Origin: Deltaproteobacteria bacterium
GTDB taxonomy: Bacteria; Lernaellota; Lernaellaia; JACKCT01
DNA length: 64,000 bases
Direction of reading: 5' to 3'
Assembly: GCA_027493875.1 (NCBI GenBank)
Contig: JAOSJX010000004.1
Location: 1 to 64,000 of the forward strand
The stretch's first letter is position 1. Every line of letters starts with the position of its first letter. The position numbers were made by a program, and so were the translations under genes. Below, piece after piece: positions 17,111-26,748 of the stretch. Below the pieces are notes generated by a model, which saw only the letters and a program-made list of their open reading frames with translations, searched no databases and was not told the origin of the DNA.

Positions 17111-19305
17111 CTAAAAACTGCCGTAGGCGTCGTTCAGGTCTTGGTAGTCGTAGTGGACGAAGGCCGGGTCGAAGGGGGACCCAATAGGACCAGGCGTGCT
17201 CCGCGGCGGCGGGGGAGCCAGTCCCAGGATTGGTGGTCGAAATTCTCCGCCGTGCCCGGGCGGCCGACGAAGCCGGCGGCGCCGTTGTCAAAGGCGGCGC
17301 GCATCCATACGTAGCTTTGCACCGAGCCGCGCCCGCTGGGGCCGGCCGTGAAGAATTCCAGCCCGTGGTCGCCGAATTCCTTGAACGACGTATGCGCGAA
17401 CAGGTAGATGGTGGCCATCAGGTCCGACTTGCGGTAGGGGCACCACGTGATGTCGCCCGGAATCAGGTCGAGCACGTTCGGCGGGTCGCCGCCGCCCGGA
17501 CCGGGTTCGGCGAGGCGCGGGCCGTTGTGCATCGACGCGATCATGTCGGCCCACGCGAAGATGCGCGCGTTGGGGATGATATCGCGCACGAGGGCGCGCA
17601 CGGTATTTACGGAATAAGCGAACAACTCCGCCGGCGACAGCGCCATCTGTACGCACGCCGGATTCTCGTTGAACCGGCGGATGTCCTCATGGCCGATGTG
17701 AATCGCGCGCGGATCGAGATATTCGGCGATGTTTTCCAGTACCGGCGTGAGCACGTCGTCGTACATTTCCGGAATAAACGGGCACGTGTCGCTCGACGCC
17801 CCTTCCGCGCAATCGACGCCGAGCGCGTTGCATTCGGCGATGACGCGGTCCGCGTGGCCGTAGAGCGAGAGCTGCGGCACGGGCTCGATGCCGTGGTCGC
17901 GCACGAACGCGAAGACTTCCTGAAGGTCCTCGCGCACGAATTCGTTGTCCAGGTCGAAGTAAAAGTCGCCGGGGATGAACAGATGCGTGATCTTAAGCTC
18001 GGCCAGATAGCGCACGCGGCGCTCGAACTCGTCGGTCAGCTCGCCGGTGAGGCCGGGCATTTCCGCGCCGCGGATTTCGAAATCCGGACGGTCGACCACG
18101 GTGACGGGCGGGATGGGGCGTTCGCGGAACTGATTGACCAGACGCAGCAGGCTGGTGAGCCCGTAGACGACGCCGGGATACTGCACGCCGGCGACGACGA
18201 CGCCTTCGGAATAAACCTCGAGCGTGTAACCGCCGCGGCCGAGGTTTTGCGTGGAGAGCGCCAGCTTGCGCGATTCGGCGAACGCGCGCACGACGCCGTT
18301 GTTGTCCTTGGTGCCGAGCGCGATCACGTTTTCGGTGCCGGAAACGGCGGACGAGGCGACGACGTCCGGACGGAAACCGGTGTGCTTTTCGACGGCGTCC
18401 TGAAAGGCCGTCAGCAGATCGTCGAGATTGTCCCGCCATTCGGGCGGCACCGCGATAACCGTTTCCGCGTCGATCTGAAACCCGTCGCCGGCCCGTTGGC
18501 CGTAGGGCTGCGGCTCCGGGATGATCCGCAAATCCTCCCGGACGCGCGGCTTGACCGCGTTCACTTCCGCGAGGAGTTCCTTATCCGTTTTGGCGCGGCC
18601 GTACACGCGGAGTTCGTCGATGAGCGCGTCGGGCTGCAGGTTCGGATCGAGGGAGCCGATCAACAGCGGCGCGTCGGGCCGGAAGCCGGCCAGGTTTCCG
18701 GTGACCTCGTTGATGCGCTCGCCGTTGACGTAGATGCGGCGGAACCCGTTATCCGACCGCGCGCCCAGATCTTTCCACGTGACGGCGATGTGCGTCCATT
18801 CGGTGGTCCAGACGTAGGGCAGGCGGATGGTGAACAGAAAGAACGTGATGGTATCGCGGTCCACGGGGAAGCTCAGCGCGTTGCCGTGCACCGTGTAAAT
18901 CAGATAGTCCTTCCACGCGTCCTTTTCGATGGCGAAGTTGGTTTCGCCGCCGACGGTGAGGAGACGGCGCTTGCGTCCGTCGTTCCAAACGGCCTTGGGC
19001 AGCACCCAGAATTCGAGGGTGCCCTCGTTCGGCGGAATCCGCCCGAGGGCGGAAGTCTCGATGGCGTTGCTTTCGCTCATCCAGAACGCCTTGCCCGAAA
19101 ATCCCGGCGCGAAGGCGTTTTCCGGGTCGTCCGAATAGATGTAGCCGCCGGCGGCCTCGACCTGATCCATGCTTTCGAAATCCCAAGAGAACACGAGGTC
19201 GCCGCCGTTGTCGTCCTCGTCGTCGTCCTCATCGGCGCAACCCCCGACGGCGACGACAAGACCCAACAACAGCAGCGCGGCCCATTTCCACGTAGAACGG
19301 TTCAT
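17111..19305 (-). CDS. GH20-like glycoside hydrolase lipoprotein with LamG domain
   Basis: This is a lipoprotein of about 730 residues. It has a signal peptide with Cys after VAVGG, a short D/E-rich linker and a LamG/concanavalin-like domain (about residues 35-245, FSWDFESM to DELRVYGRA). A GH20 small domain and the TIM-barrel follow (YTLEVYSEGVVVAG, then RGAEMPGLTG). It probably removes terminal hexosamine or a similar sugar outside the cytoplasm. The site that is usually an Asp-Glu pair reads IHIGHED, the two acids in swapped order. Near the C-terminus two CCCCC runs (about 17168 and 17210) break the frame; corrected, it ends AFVHYDYQDLNDAYGSF. It follows a lipase-like gene by 10 bp. Confidence 0.78.
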
Positions 19306-19315
19306 TGTTTTTTTC

Positions 19316-22083
19316 CTAAGGCACGTAATCGGGGTCGATGGGATCGGCCAGGAACTCGTCGGGGACCAGCACTTGCAGGTTGTCCTCGATGATCTCGCCG
19401 TCCGACGCCAGGAAGCGCGCGATCTGCTCGCGCCCGGCGATGCTGTACATGATGGAATAGGGATCGTAACGCGGGGCGAGCAAGTACTCGTGGTTGTACC
19501 CCGGATGGATCCGCCAGCCGCGTTTCGTAAAACTCTGAATCGGGTTGTTCGCGTTGCGGAACGAGACCCGCTCGTGCTTGAACGCGCCGAGTTCGATCAG
19601 CCGGTCGATATGCGGGACGTCCATGATGCCCATGGCGCGGGCCATGGCCGCGCCGCCCGGCAGCGGGACGGCCGCGTCGGGCGAACAAAGCTGAACAAGA
19701 TACTTCTTGGGCGCGTCGCCGGGCCGCGGTTCCATATCGAGGTAGCGCCCGAAGCTGATGGGGTCGGACTGGCTGACGGCCCACTGGGCCGAATCGATGA
19801 AGGACCGGGCTTCCGGCGTGTTGCGCGGCACGCCCAGGCCGCGAACAAAGGTGTTCCACTCGAAGCGGTCGAGCTGTTCGCCGGATTCCTGGTCGATGAG
19901 CGACAGGCGCATGCGGTCGCCCTTATCCGCGGCGAGGGCCAGCGAAAATTCGCCCTGGTCGCGCATCGGTTCTTCGATCTGCTCGCCGGAGTCCAGGTTT
20001 TCGAGCACGACGCGCGCGCCGGGACGGAATTCGAGATAGGTGAGCGGAATATCCGGCGCCTCGTTGTTGACGGTGACGGCGACCTTGCCGCGCTGCGGAT
20101 CGTACCACCCGGCGAAGGCCGGCCCGGTGAGGTCGGCGATAATGGCGGTTTTGATGTTCGGCACGGTCGTGAGCATCATCAGGTCGGACAAGCCGCCTCC
20201 GGGCACGTTGAACGCGGCGGTTTTGATTTCGGGCTCCAAGGCCACGAAGGGAATGCCGAGAATGGAACCGAGGCTCATGCTCGTGAAGTAAACCGGCAGT
20301 TCCTCGCCGGTGGCCGGATCGATACCGCCCACGTCCTGGATGCCGTCCCCGTTGAAGTCGCCCTCTTCCAGGTCGATGACGCCGTTGCCGTTCCAATCCG
20401 TTCCGAGGTTTTTCAAGACGCGCACGCCCTGGAACAGGTCGAAGACGGTCTGGCGCGAGATGGAGACGGTGCGGAAAATATCCGCGGAATAAAATGTCTG
20501 TCCGGAAATCATGATGCCGATGCCTTCCGGGTCGATGGAGCGGCCGTGCATCATGGCGCCGAGAAAGGTGCGCGTCTTGAGCGTATGCACCAGCTCGTCG
20601 GTGCTCATGCCGGAAATGTCGATCGACGGATAGAAGATGCTGAGCAGCAACCGCGAGATGAGTTCGGCGGGGAGGTCGAGGATGGGCCCGAGGCGCGCGT
20701 CGTTGATGCCTTCGAGCACGTAGAAGAGGCCCGACACGTAGGTCTCGGGGCCGTGCTCCGCGGCGTCGATGCCGATGGTGGCGATGCCTTTGCGCGCCAG
20801 ATAGTCGGCGAGCGCGATGATATCCAGACGGTTGCGGGTGTTCGCGTGCTGGAAAAACGCGACCGGGTACGGCGGCTGGAATTCGGCGGTCGCCTTGGGA
20901 ACCGCGATGAAAAACGGCACTTCCTCGGGCTGCCATTCGGCCTCGCCGGTGTCGATGTCGACGTGCATCAAGCGGTCGGGCGAATCGAGGAACGACGCGG
21001 TCGTGTACGTCCCCGAGACGATGTAATCGAGGTTGTCCATGGGGATCATGACGTCGAGGGGCACGCTGCCCACTTCCGGGATGAAACTCGCGATGATCGA
21101 GACGACCTGCTTGAACAACGCGGCGCTGAAGATTTTGTCGTTGCCGTCGCCGTCGATTTCCGTGGAAAAATCATGGACGGCGGTGATGCGCGGCGGGAGA
21201 ACGTCGTGGAGCCAGGCCAGGGGGCCTTCGCCGTACAGTCCCTTTCGCAACGACTCCAGCGGTTCGGTGACGGTAGCGGTGGTGAACTCCCACGCGAAGG
21301 CGATATCCGCGGTGGGGATCCCGCGCTCGCTCGCGAGAAAATTCGCGGCGTCACGCACCGCATCAAGCTGCTGGGGGAAGGTCACGTACTTGAAGCTTAG
21401 TCCGGCGGACGCACCGGCTCGCCGTCCTCGCCGCGCAAATCGGTGGTGAGCGCGACGACGTATTTGGTGCGTTGGCGGAGCGGGTAAAGCGGGCGGATGA
21501 GGAGCGTGTTCGTTTCGTCCTCGTACCAATCCACGCGATTGCCCGGCGCGTAGAGCACGTCCTTGGCGTCGGCCAACTCGTCGTTCGGAAAGAAGGACTC
21601 TTTTCTCAGCAGGTCCTTGGGGTAGTAGCCGCGGTCGAGATCCACCTCGATGAACTCGCCGAAATGCTCCGAGTCGCGCTGCACGTTGATGAGAAAGATG
21701 TCGTCGTGCGTGATGGTCGCGAGGTCCACCGGCTCGGAGAACGAGACGGCGATGTTGTTGAAGTTGCCGAACCCGTCCAGCTTGCGCAGTTGCTCGCGCT
21801 GGTACCGGAGAAAGTCCGTGGGGCCTTCGACGGGCACGTTGACGCGCAGCCCGGTGGCGGTGGTTTTGTCCTCGCGCGCGAGAATATTGTTGGGCTGCGG
21901 CAGGAGCGCAATCGGATCGGCGTCGGGCTCGAAGAGCACCTCCGGCCCCTCGCCGCCGGGATTTTCGAAGTCGCTGTAATCGTCCGGTTCGCCGTTCTCC
22001 ACGTCTCCGCGATCGCAGGCCGATCCGGTCAAAAACGCGGCGGCGAGCAGGACGAGAACGAGAGGGTAAAATGCGCGTAACAT
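19316..22083 (-). CDS. Large lipase-like (alpha/beta hydrolase) lipoprotein, one frameshift
   Basis: This is a protein of about 920 residues. It has a signal peptide with lipobox TGSAC, an acidic stretch and a beta-rich N-terminal part (LPQPNNILAREDKT, an Ig-like or virulence-factor-lipase N-domain pattern). A hydrolase-like middle has PYPVAFFQHANTRNRLDII and GIATIGIDAAEHGPE. A Ca-binding-like segment, DWNGNGVIDLEEGDFNGDG, resembles EF-hand or dockerin loops. The frame breaks near 21405 (GEDGEPVR to LSFKYVTF). The ATG 22083 has GGGAG upstream. It probably cleaves or binds an extracellular lipid or ester; no catalytic Ser elbow is certain. It is co-transcribed with the GH20-like gene. Confidence 0.72.
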
Positions 22084-22178
22084 GGCCTGATATCTCCCAA
22101 AAGCGCCATTGCGCCTCGCTGACGCGGGCAGGATAAGGATACTATCCACGCCCCCGAAATTGCAACGCGGGGCCGCGG

Positions 22179-22248
22179 GTGGTGACCAGTCGCCAGTTGC
22201 CAGAGGCCGGGAACGAGTGGTCGGGTTTCAGGTTACGGGTTTCCCGAA
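22179..22248. repeat. Heptanucleotide array, ten units
   Basis: Ten 7-bp units lie in one phase: three CCAG-initial units (for example CCAGTCG, CCAGTTG), then units such as TCGGGTT, TCAGGTT and ACGGGTT. The array is in the roughly 390-bp gene-free space between divergent genes. The rest of that space shows only a promoter. Confidence 0.6.
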
Positions 22249-22405
22249 GGGAACGGCTCCGGCGCCACCCACCGCGCATCTAAGGGCGGGCGCGACGAAC
22301 CGATGGGGCGGGGGCACGATCCCAAAATGGTGGGTGTTAGCCTCCGACAACCGAAAGAGAAATATCTTCTGCGCGTGGTCACTGGGCCCGCGTAAACGCC
22401 CGTTA

Positions 22406-22435
22406 TTGAATTCCCCGGCCGGTCTGGCCTATATA
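22406..22435 (+). promoter_or_regulatory. Predicted promoter of the Hpt gene
   Basis: TTGAAT (22406-22411), an 18-base spacer and TATATA (22430-22435), 40 bases before the start codon. Confidence 0.5.
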
Positions 22436-22474
22436 AGTTTCACTCCGATACCGATGAATTTCCGGGGGATGAGT

Positions 22475-22825
22475 ATGACGAACGAACGCGTGCTCGATCT
22501 GGAAGCGCTTCTGGCGCGTTTCGGCGGCGACCGTTCGTTTGTCGACGAGCTTCTCACCGACTATCGGCGCGACGTCGAGGCGCAGCTTCCCAACCTGGAC
22601 AAGGCGGTGGGCGCGGGCGACGCGACGTGGGTCCGCTCGATCGCGCACGGCCTGAAGGGCATTTCCGGCAACCTCGATCTCGACCCGCTCGAAGGCGCGT
22701 TCGGCGAACTGGAAACCATGGCGTCGAAAGGCGACCTTTCCGCCGCCGGCGCCGTCGTCGAACGCGTGAACGCTCTGTTTGACGCCTTTCAGAAAGAATC
22801 CGCGACGGGGAATGAGGAAGGATGA
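22475..22825 (+). CDS. Hpt-domain phosphotransfer protein
   Basis: This is a 116-residue stand-alone histidine phosphotransfer domain. The phosphorylated His is in the motif SIAHGLKGISGNLDL, typical of Hpt four-helix bundles that relay phosphate between a hybrid kinase and a response regulator. No kinase or regulator is nearby, so its partners are elsewhere. ATGs lie at 22469 and 22475; GGGGG is placed well for the second. The stop codon lies inside a heptad repeat array, so the last residues (NEEG) are encoded by that repeat. Confidence 0.85.
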   Translation: MTNERVLDLEALLARFGGDRSFVDELLTDYRRDVEAQLPNLDKAVGAGDATWVRSIAHGLKGISGNLDLDPLEGAFGELETMASKGDLSAAGAVVERVNALFDAFQKESATGNEEG

Positions 22826-22845
22826 AGGCGGAGGGATGAGGATGA
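22811..22845. repeat. Heptanucleotide array (AAGGATG type) over the Hpt stop
   Basis: Units such as AAGGATG, AAGGCGG and AGGGATG run in phase from the last codons of the Hpt gene into the spacer. They closely match the array at 16731. Confidence 0.55.
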
Positions 22846-23054
22846 AGTGGGCCGGTGAGGACACCGGCGCTCCCAGGGAAGAGAAAAAAAGAGATCGGCG
22901 GGGCGTCCCCGTCACACGCTCACGGCCGTTCACGGCTCTGATTTTGTCCCTCGCGCCTTTTCCCTTTGATCCTCCTTGACATCACGCGTGCTTACCGGAA
23001 GATGGATTCATTCGTCATGCGCGCGGCGGATTCCACCCGGTCAAAGGCAACGAT

Positions 23055-24223
23055 GTGAAGGGCGATCACGTCTCCGACCATAACGCCCCGGCGGTCCGGC
23101 CCCGGCTTTCCGTCATCATCCCGTTCAGCAACGCCCGCGAGACCCTGGGCGCCGCGCTGCACGCGCTCGCGCAAAACGAGGGCGCCGATTTCGAGATCAT
23201 CTGCGTGGACGACCGGTCGGACGACGATTCGGCCGAGATTGCGCTGCGTTACGCGCGGGAAGCGATCCATATCGGGCTGCTCAAGCGCTCCGGCGCGGCC
23301 GTGGCCCGGAACACGGGCGCGGCGGCGGCGACGGGCGACGTTCTCGTTTTCATCGACGCGGACGTTCTCGTCCTGCCCGACACGCTGCGCCGTCTGGCCG
23401 AGGCGCTGCGGCCGGACGCCGCGCTGTCGGCCTGCTTCGGCTCCTACACGGCGCTGCCGAGCCCGACGAATTTCGCGAGCGTGTACAAAAACCTTGTCCA
23501 TCACTTCACGCACCAGACCGCCGCGCCGTCGGCGCACACGTTCTGGGCCGGGTGCGGCGCGATCCGCGCGGAGATCTTTCGGGAGATCGGCGGTTTCGAC
23601 GAGAGCTACGAAGCGTCGAGCGTCGAGGATATCGAGCTCGGCTATCGTCTGACGCGGGCGGGATACGCCGTGGTTCTCCGCAAGGACGTCCAAGTCCGTC
23701 ACGCGAAGGTGTACACCCTCGGCCGCCTCATCCGCTCGGATTTTTTCGACCGCGCGATCCCGTGGACGCTGCTCATGGCGCGGAAGAACGTCTTTTACGC
23801 CGATCTCAACCTGCGCGCGTCGAACATCCTTTCCGCGCTGCTCCTCGTTCTCGGCGTTCCCATCTCGCTGCTCGCGGTGATCGAGTTTCTCCCCGATCAC
23901 GCGTGGATGTGGCCGGTCGCGGTGACGGCCGTTTATCTCTATTTGAACCGCGCGATTTTTCTTTTCGTACTCGAGCAAAAAGGCTTTTGTTTCTGCTCGG
24001 TTTCATTGCCATGTTCACGTTCACCTACATTTATTCGGTGGTGGGATTTGTCATCGGGATTCTGCTGTACGTCCGGTCGCTTCTTCATCTCGCGGCCGCC
24101 TTGCTGGCGTTCGGCGCCTATCACGCGGCGCTCGCCGTCATGGACCGGCTCGGTTCGGGGATCTGCGCGACGTCGCGGAGAAGATTTCGACCGGTTCGCT
24201 TCCGGCGGGGCGCGTCGCGTTAG
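23055..24223 (+). CDS. GT2 family glycosyltransferase with membrane tail (frameshifted)
   Basis: This is a GT-A fold enzyme. The N-terminal catalytic domain begins LSVIIPFSNARETLGAAL and has ICVDDRSDD, the DXD-type VLVFIDADVLVLP and the acceptor motif GGFDESYEASSVEDIELGYR. Three to four membrane helices follow. The frame breaks near 23985 in an A/T-rich run; repaired, it continues LGFIAMFTFTYIYSVVGFV. Another likely shift near 24160 changes the end from the listed stop into a frame reading GDLRDVAEKISTG, which joins the next gene, so the true C-terminus is uncertain. TTGACA at 22976 may be the -35 of its promoter. It is probably involved in surface polysaccharide synthesis. Confidence 0.75.
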
Positions 24224-24231
24224 CCGCGGCG

Positions 24232-25808
24232 TTGCTGTTCTTTTTTCCCGCGGCGTCCGACCGCCTCGACCGCGTTTTCGGCTCGTCGGAGCCGTCCCGA
24301 TCGCGTTTTTTCCCCGCGATATTTCCGCTGTTCGCGGCGGCTCTGGGCGCTCCGAAGGAAATTTTCCTCGGCGCGATCGCCGTGTCGTTCTGTCTTTTTC
24401 TCGCGGGCAAAGCGCATGACGCCGGCGTCGCGCCGCGGTTATCGTCCCTCGTTTCCACCGCCGTCATCGCCACCGCCATCGCGGCGGTCTGGATCGGGAC
24501 CGGAGCGATATGGACCGCGGGCGCGTGCGTCGCGGTGGCGGGGATCGCGGCCGCCGCATGGAAAGAGTCCGCGCTCGGGCGGGAGGCGACGCTGGCGCTG
24601 GTGTGCGCGGCCGGGGCCGCCGCGGCGGCGCTGGCGATGCCGGACGGCGAGACCCCCCTTTGGATGTTTATTCCCGTGCTCGTCGTTTTGGTTCACCTTT
24701 ACGCGCTTCAGGTCGGCGCGGGGTCCGTCCGGGCTCACGCGTTCGTCATGCTGCTGCTGGCCGGTTTTCTCGCCGGCACCGTGGAGGCCGGTTTCCGCGC
24801 GCTCTACGCCGACGCCGCGCCGGCCGTGGAGCCGCCGTCCGCCCCGCCCGCGTCGCCCGCCGATCAGCGGGGCCGGTACCTGGCCGGCCTCATCCCGCCC
24901 GGCGCGTTTCGCGGATACCCGCCGGGGTGGAGCGTGCCGATCGGGCGCGTGCGCGGGACAACGCCGCCGTACGAGAAACCGGCCGGCGTTTTTCGCGTTC
25001 TGGCGATGGGCTCGTCCTCGACCGAGGGATTCGAACTCGCGGGCAACGAAGAGACGTGGCCGGGCGCGCTGGGTATCGTGCTGGACGCGTCGGCCGGTCC
25101 GGGGCGGTATGAAGTCATCAACGCCGGCGTCGGCGGCATGACGACCTTTCAGATGATTCTCAATTTCCGCAAGGAGATGGTGCGTTACGACCCGGATCTC
25201 CTGATTCTGTACGTGGCGGGCAACGACCAGCTTTACACCCTCGGTCCGTTCACGGCGCGGCAGATTTTCGAACTATCCGGCCATAAAGACGTCCGCGAAA
25301 CCCTCCGGCCGCCCTCCGCGAGCGTCGCGGCGATGTCGCCCGCCAATGCCGCGGCGGTCCGGCTTCAGCGCGTGTTGTCCCGATTTTACGTTTACCGGCT
25401 CTTGCGCCGGCCGATCGTGGACGCGCGCCGGATGCAGGAAGAATCGGGGGCGTTCAACCTGTCCGTCACCGGATTCCGAGCCGTGCCGCCGGAGGATTTC
25501 ACCGCCAACCTCGAAGCCTTCGCCGAGACCTGCGCCGACCGCGGCATCCGCCTCTGGCTGGTTGGGGAAGGATCGCGCATGAACCTTTCCCCCTACAAAA
25601 GCTGATGGCCGAGACGGCCGAACGCCACGAGCACGTGCGCTATTTCGACGCCAACGATCCGCTGGCTTCCTGCGAGGGCGGGTTCGAGGCGCAATTTTCC
25701 GATCTCATCCACCTGACGGCGGACGGCAACCGCTGCCTCGCGCGGATTTTCGCCCGCGAAATGGAGGCGACCGGCCTGCTCGCCCCGCGTGAACGCGGGA
25801 CGCCATGA
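24232..25808 (+). CDS. Membrane protein with C-terminal SGNH-hydrolase domain (frameshifted)
   Basis: The N-terminal half has about eight hydrophobic segments. The C-terminal half is an SGNH/GDSL-like domain: RVLAMGSSSTEGFEL holds the nucleophile Ser block, then VINAGVGGMTT, ILYVAGNDQLY and a late DLIHLTADGNR with the catalytic Asp-His pair. A shift near 25602, in an A-run, splits off the last 65 residues. Such proteins often act as acetyl transferases or esterases on cell-surface sugars. The start is unclear: the frame is open upstream into the GT2 gene, so a fused GT2-SGNH protein is possible. The last codons overlap the next start in ATGA. Confidence 0.65.
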
Positions 25809-26712
25809 CGATCGCGTTCACCGTGAGGCGCCTGGCGGCGGCGGCGGTTATCGGCGCCGTCGCGGGCCTGGTTGCCGCGTTTCGGTTCCTGCCCGCGTAC
25901 GCCCGGGGGAGCGGTTGACGCGCGCCTGGGCGGCGGAGACCGATCAGGCCCGGAAAGACCGATTGATGCTCTTTCTCTTTCGGCGGGGCGGAGGCGCGGG
26001 GCGGGCGGCGGAGGAGGACGTTTTTCGGCCCGAGGCACTGCTCGCCGCCGTCCGCCTGGGCCGACTCGACGATTTCGAACGTCTTTTGGCCGACGTGAGC
26101 GAGCCGCGGTACTCGCTCAACCGATTTCACCTTTACTGCCGGCTGGCGGACGAGCTGGCCAACGCGGGCCACGTCGACCGCGCGCGGGCGCTGGTCGCGG
26201 ATCTTGAAAAGGACTGGGCGGGAGACGCCACCGCCGAGAAGCCGCTCCGCCTGTTGCGCGGAACGCTGGATCTTCAGGAGCACGCGCAACGCCTCGATCC
26301 ATTGATCGTGGCCATGGATGCCGCCCTCGAGGCTTACGATCTGAATGACGGCCATCCGAAGTTGGCGGCGTTCGAACGGCTGCTCCGCGCCGAGCCGTCC
26401 GTCGATGCCGACGTGCGCGCCCACTTCGAAAACGCGTATCCGTCCGTGGCGATCCGGGCGCCGCTGTTTGTCTGCCGGGCGGCTCCGGCGCTCCCCGGCC
26501 TCTTGGACCGGTCGGGCGGGACGCTGGCTGATTTCGCGCGGCGCCGTCCCGACGATCCCGCGCTCCGCGAATGCCTGAGCGCGCTGCGCACCATCCTCCC
26601 GGCGGACGCGGCGCGCCGCGCGGAATGGGAGCGTTTCGCGGCGGCTTTGCCGTGGCCGGAGCCGGCCGCGCCGAACTTGTCCCCGGACGGGAAATCCCTT
26701 AAAACTCCGTAA
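25805..26712 (+). CDS. Membrane-anchored helical-repeat protein of unknown function (frameshifted)
   Basis: The ATG at 25805 overlaps the preceding stop. The N-terminus MTIAFTVRRLAAAAVIGAVA is a signal anchor. A GGGGG run near 25910 breaks the frame, and the rest reads as a mostly alpha-helical, Ala/Leu/Arg-rich protein (ALLAAVRLGRLDDFERLL, YCRLADELANAGHVDRA), suggestive of TPR-like repeats. It is about 300 residues after repair. I do not recognise a named family. It lies in a row with the GT2 and SGNH genes and ends 36 bp before PBP1A, so it may serve envelope assembly. Confidence 0.55.
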
Positions 26713-26748
26713 CTTGTGGGGCCGCCCGGCCTCTCCTCGGGAGCCTTT

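Noticed and set aside
16867..17314. Short plus-strand frames upstream and antisense of the GH20-like end
   Set aside because: Arg-rich composition, no ribosome-binding site, and conflict with the repaired C-terminus of the GH20-like gene.
17230..19392. A 720-codon open frame on the plus strand
   Set aside because: It is the antisense shadow of the GH20-like gene; no start signal and His/Arg/Val-rich nonsense.
19169..21400. A 743-codon open frame on the plus strand
   Set aside because: Antisense shadow of the lipase-like lipoprotein; the minus-strand frame has the signal peptide and family motifs.
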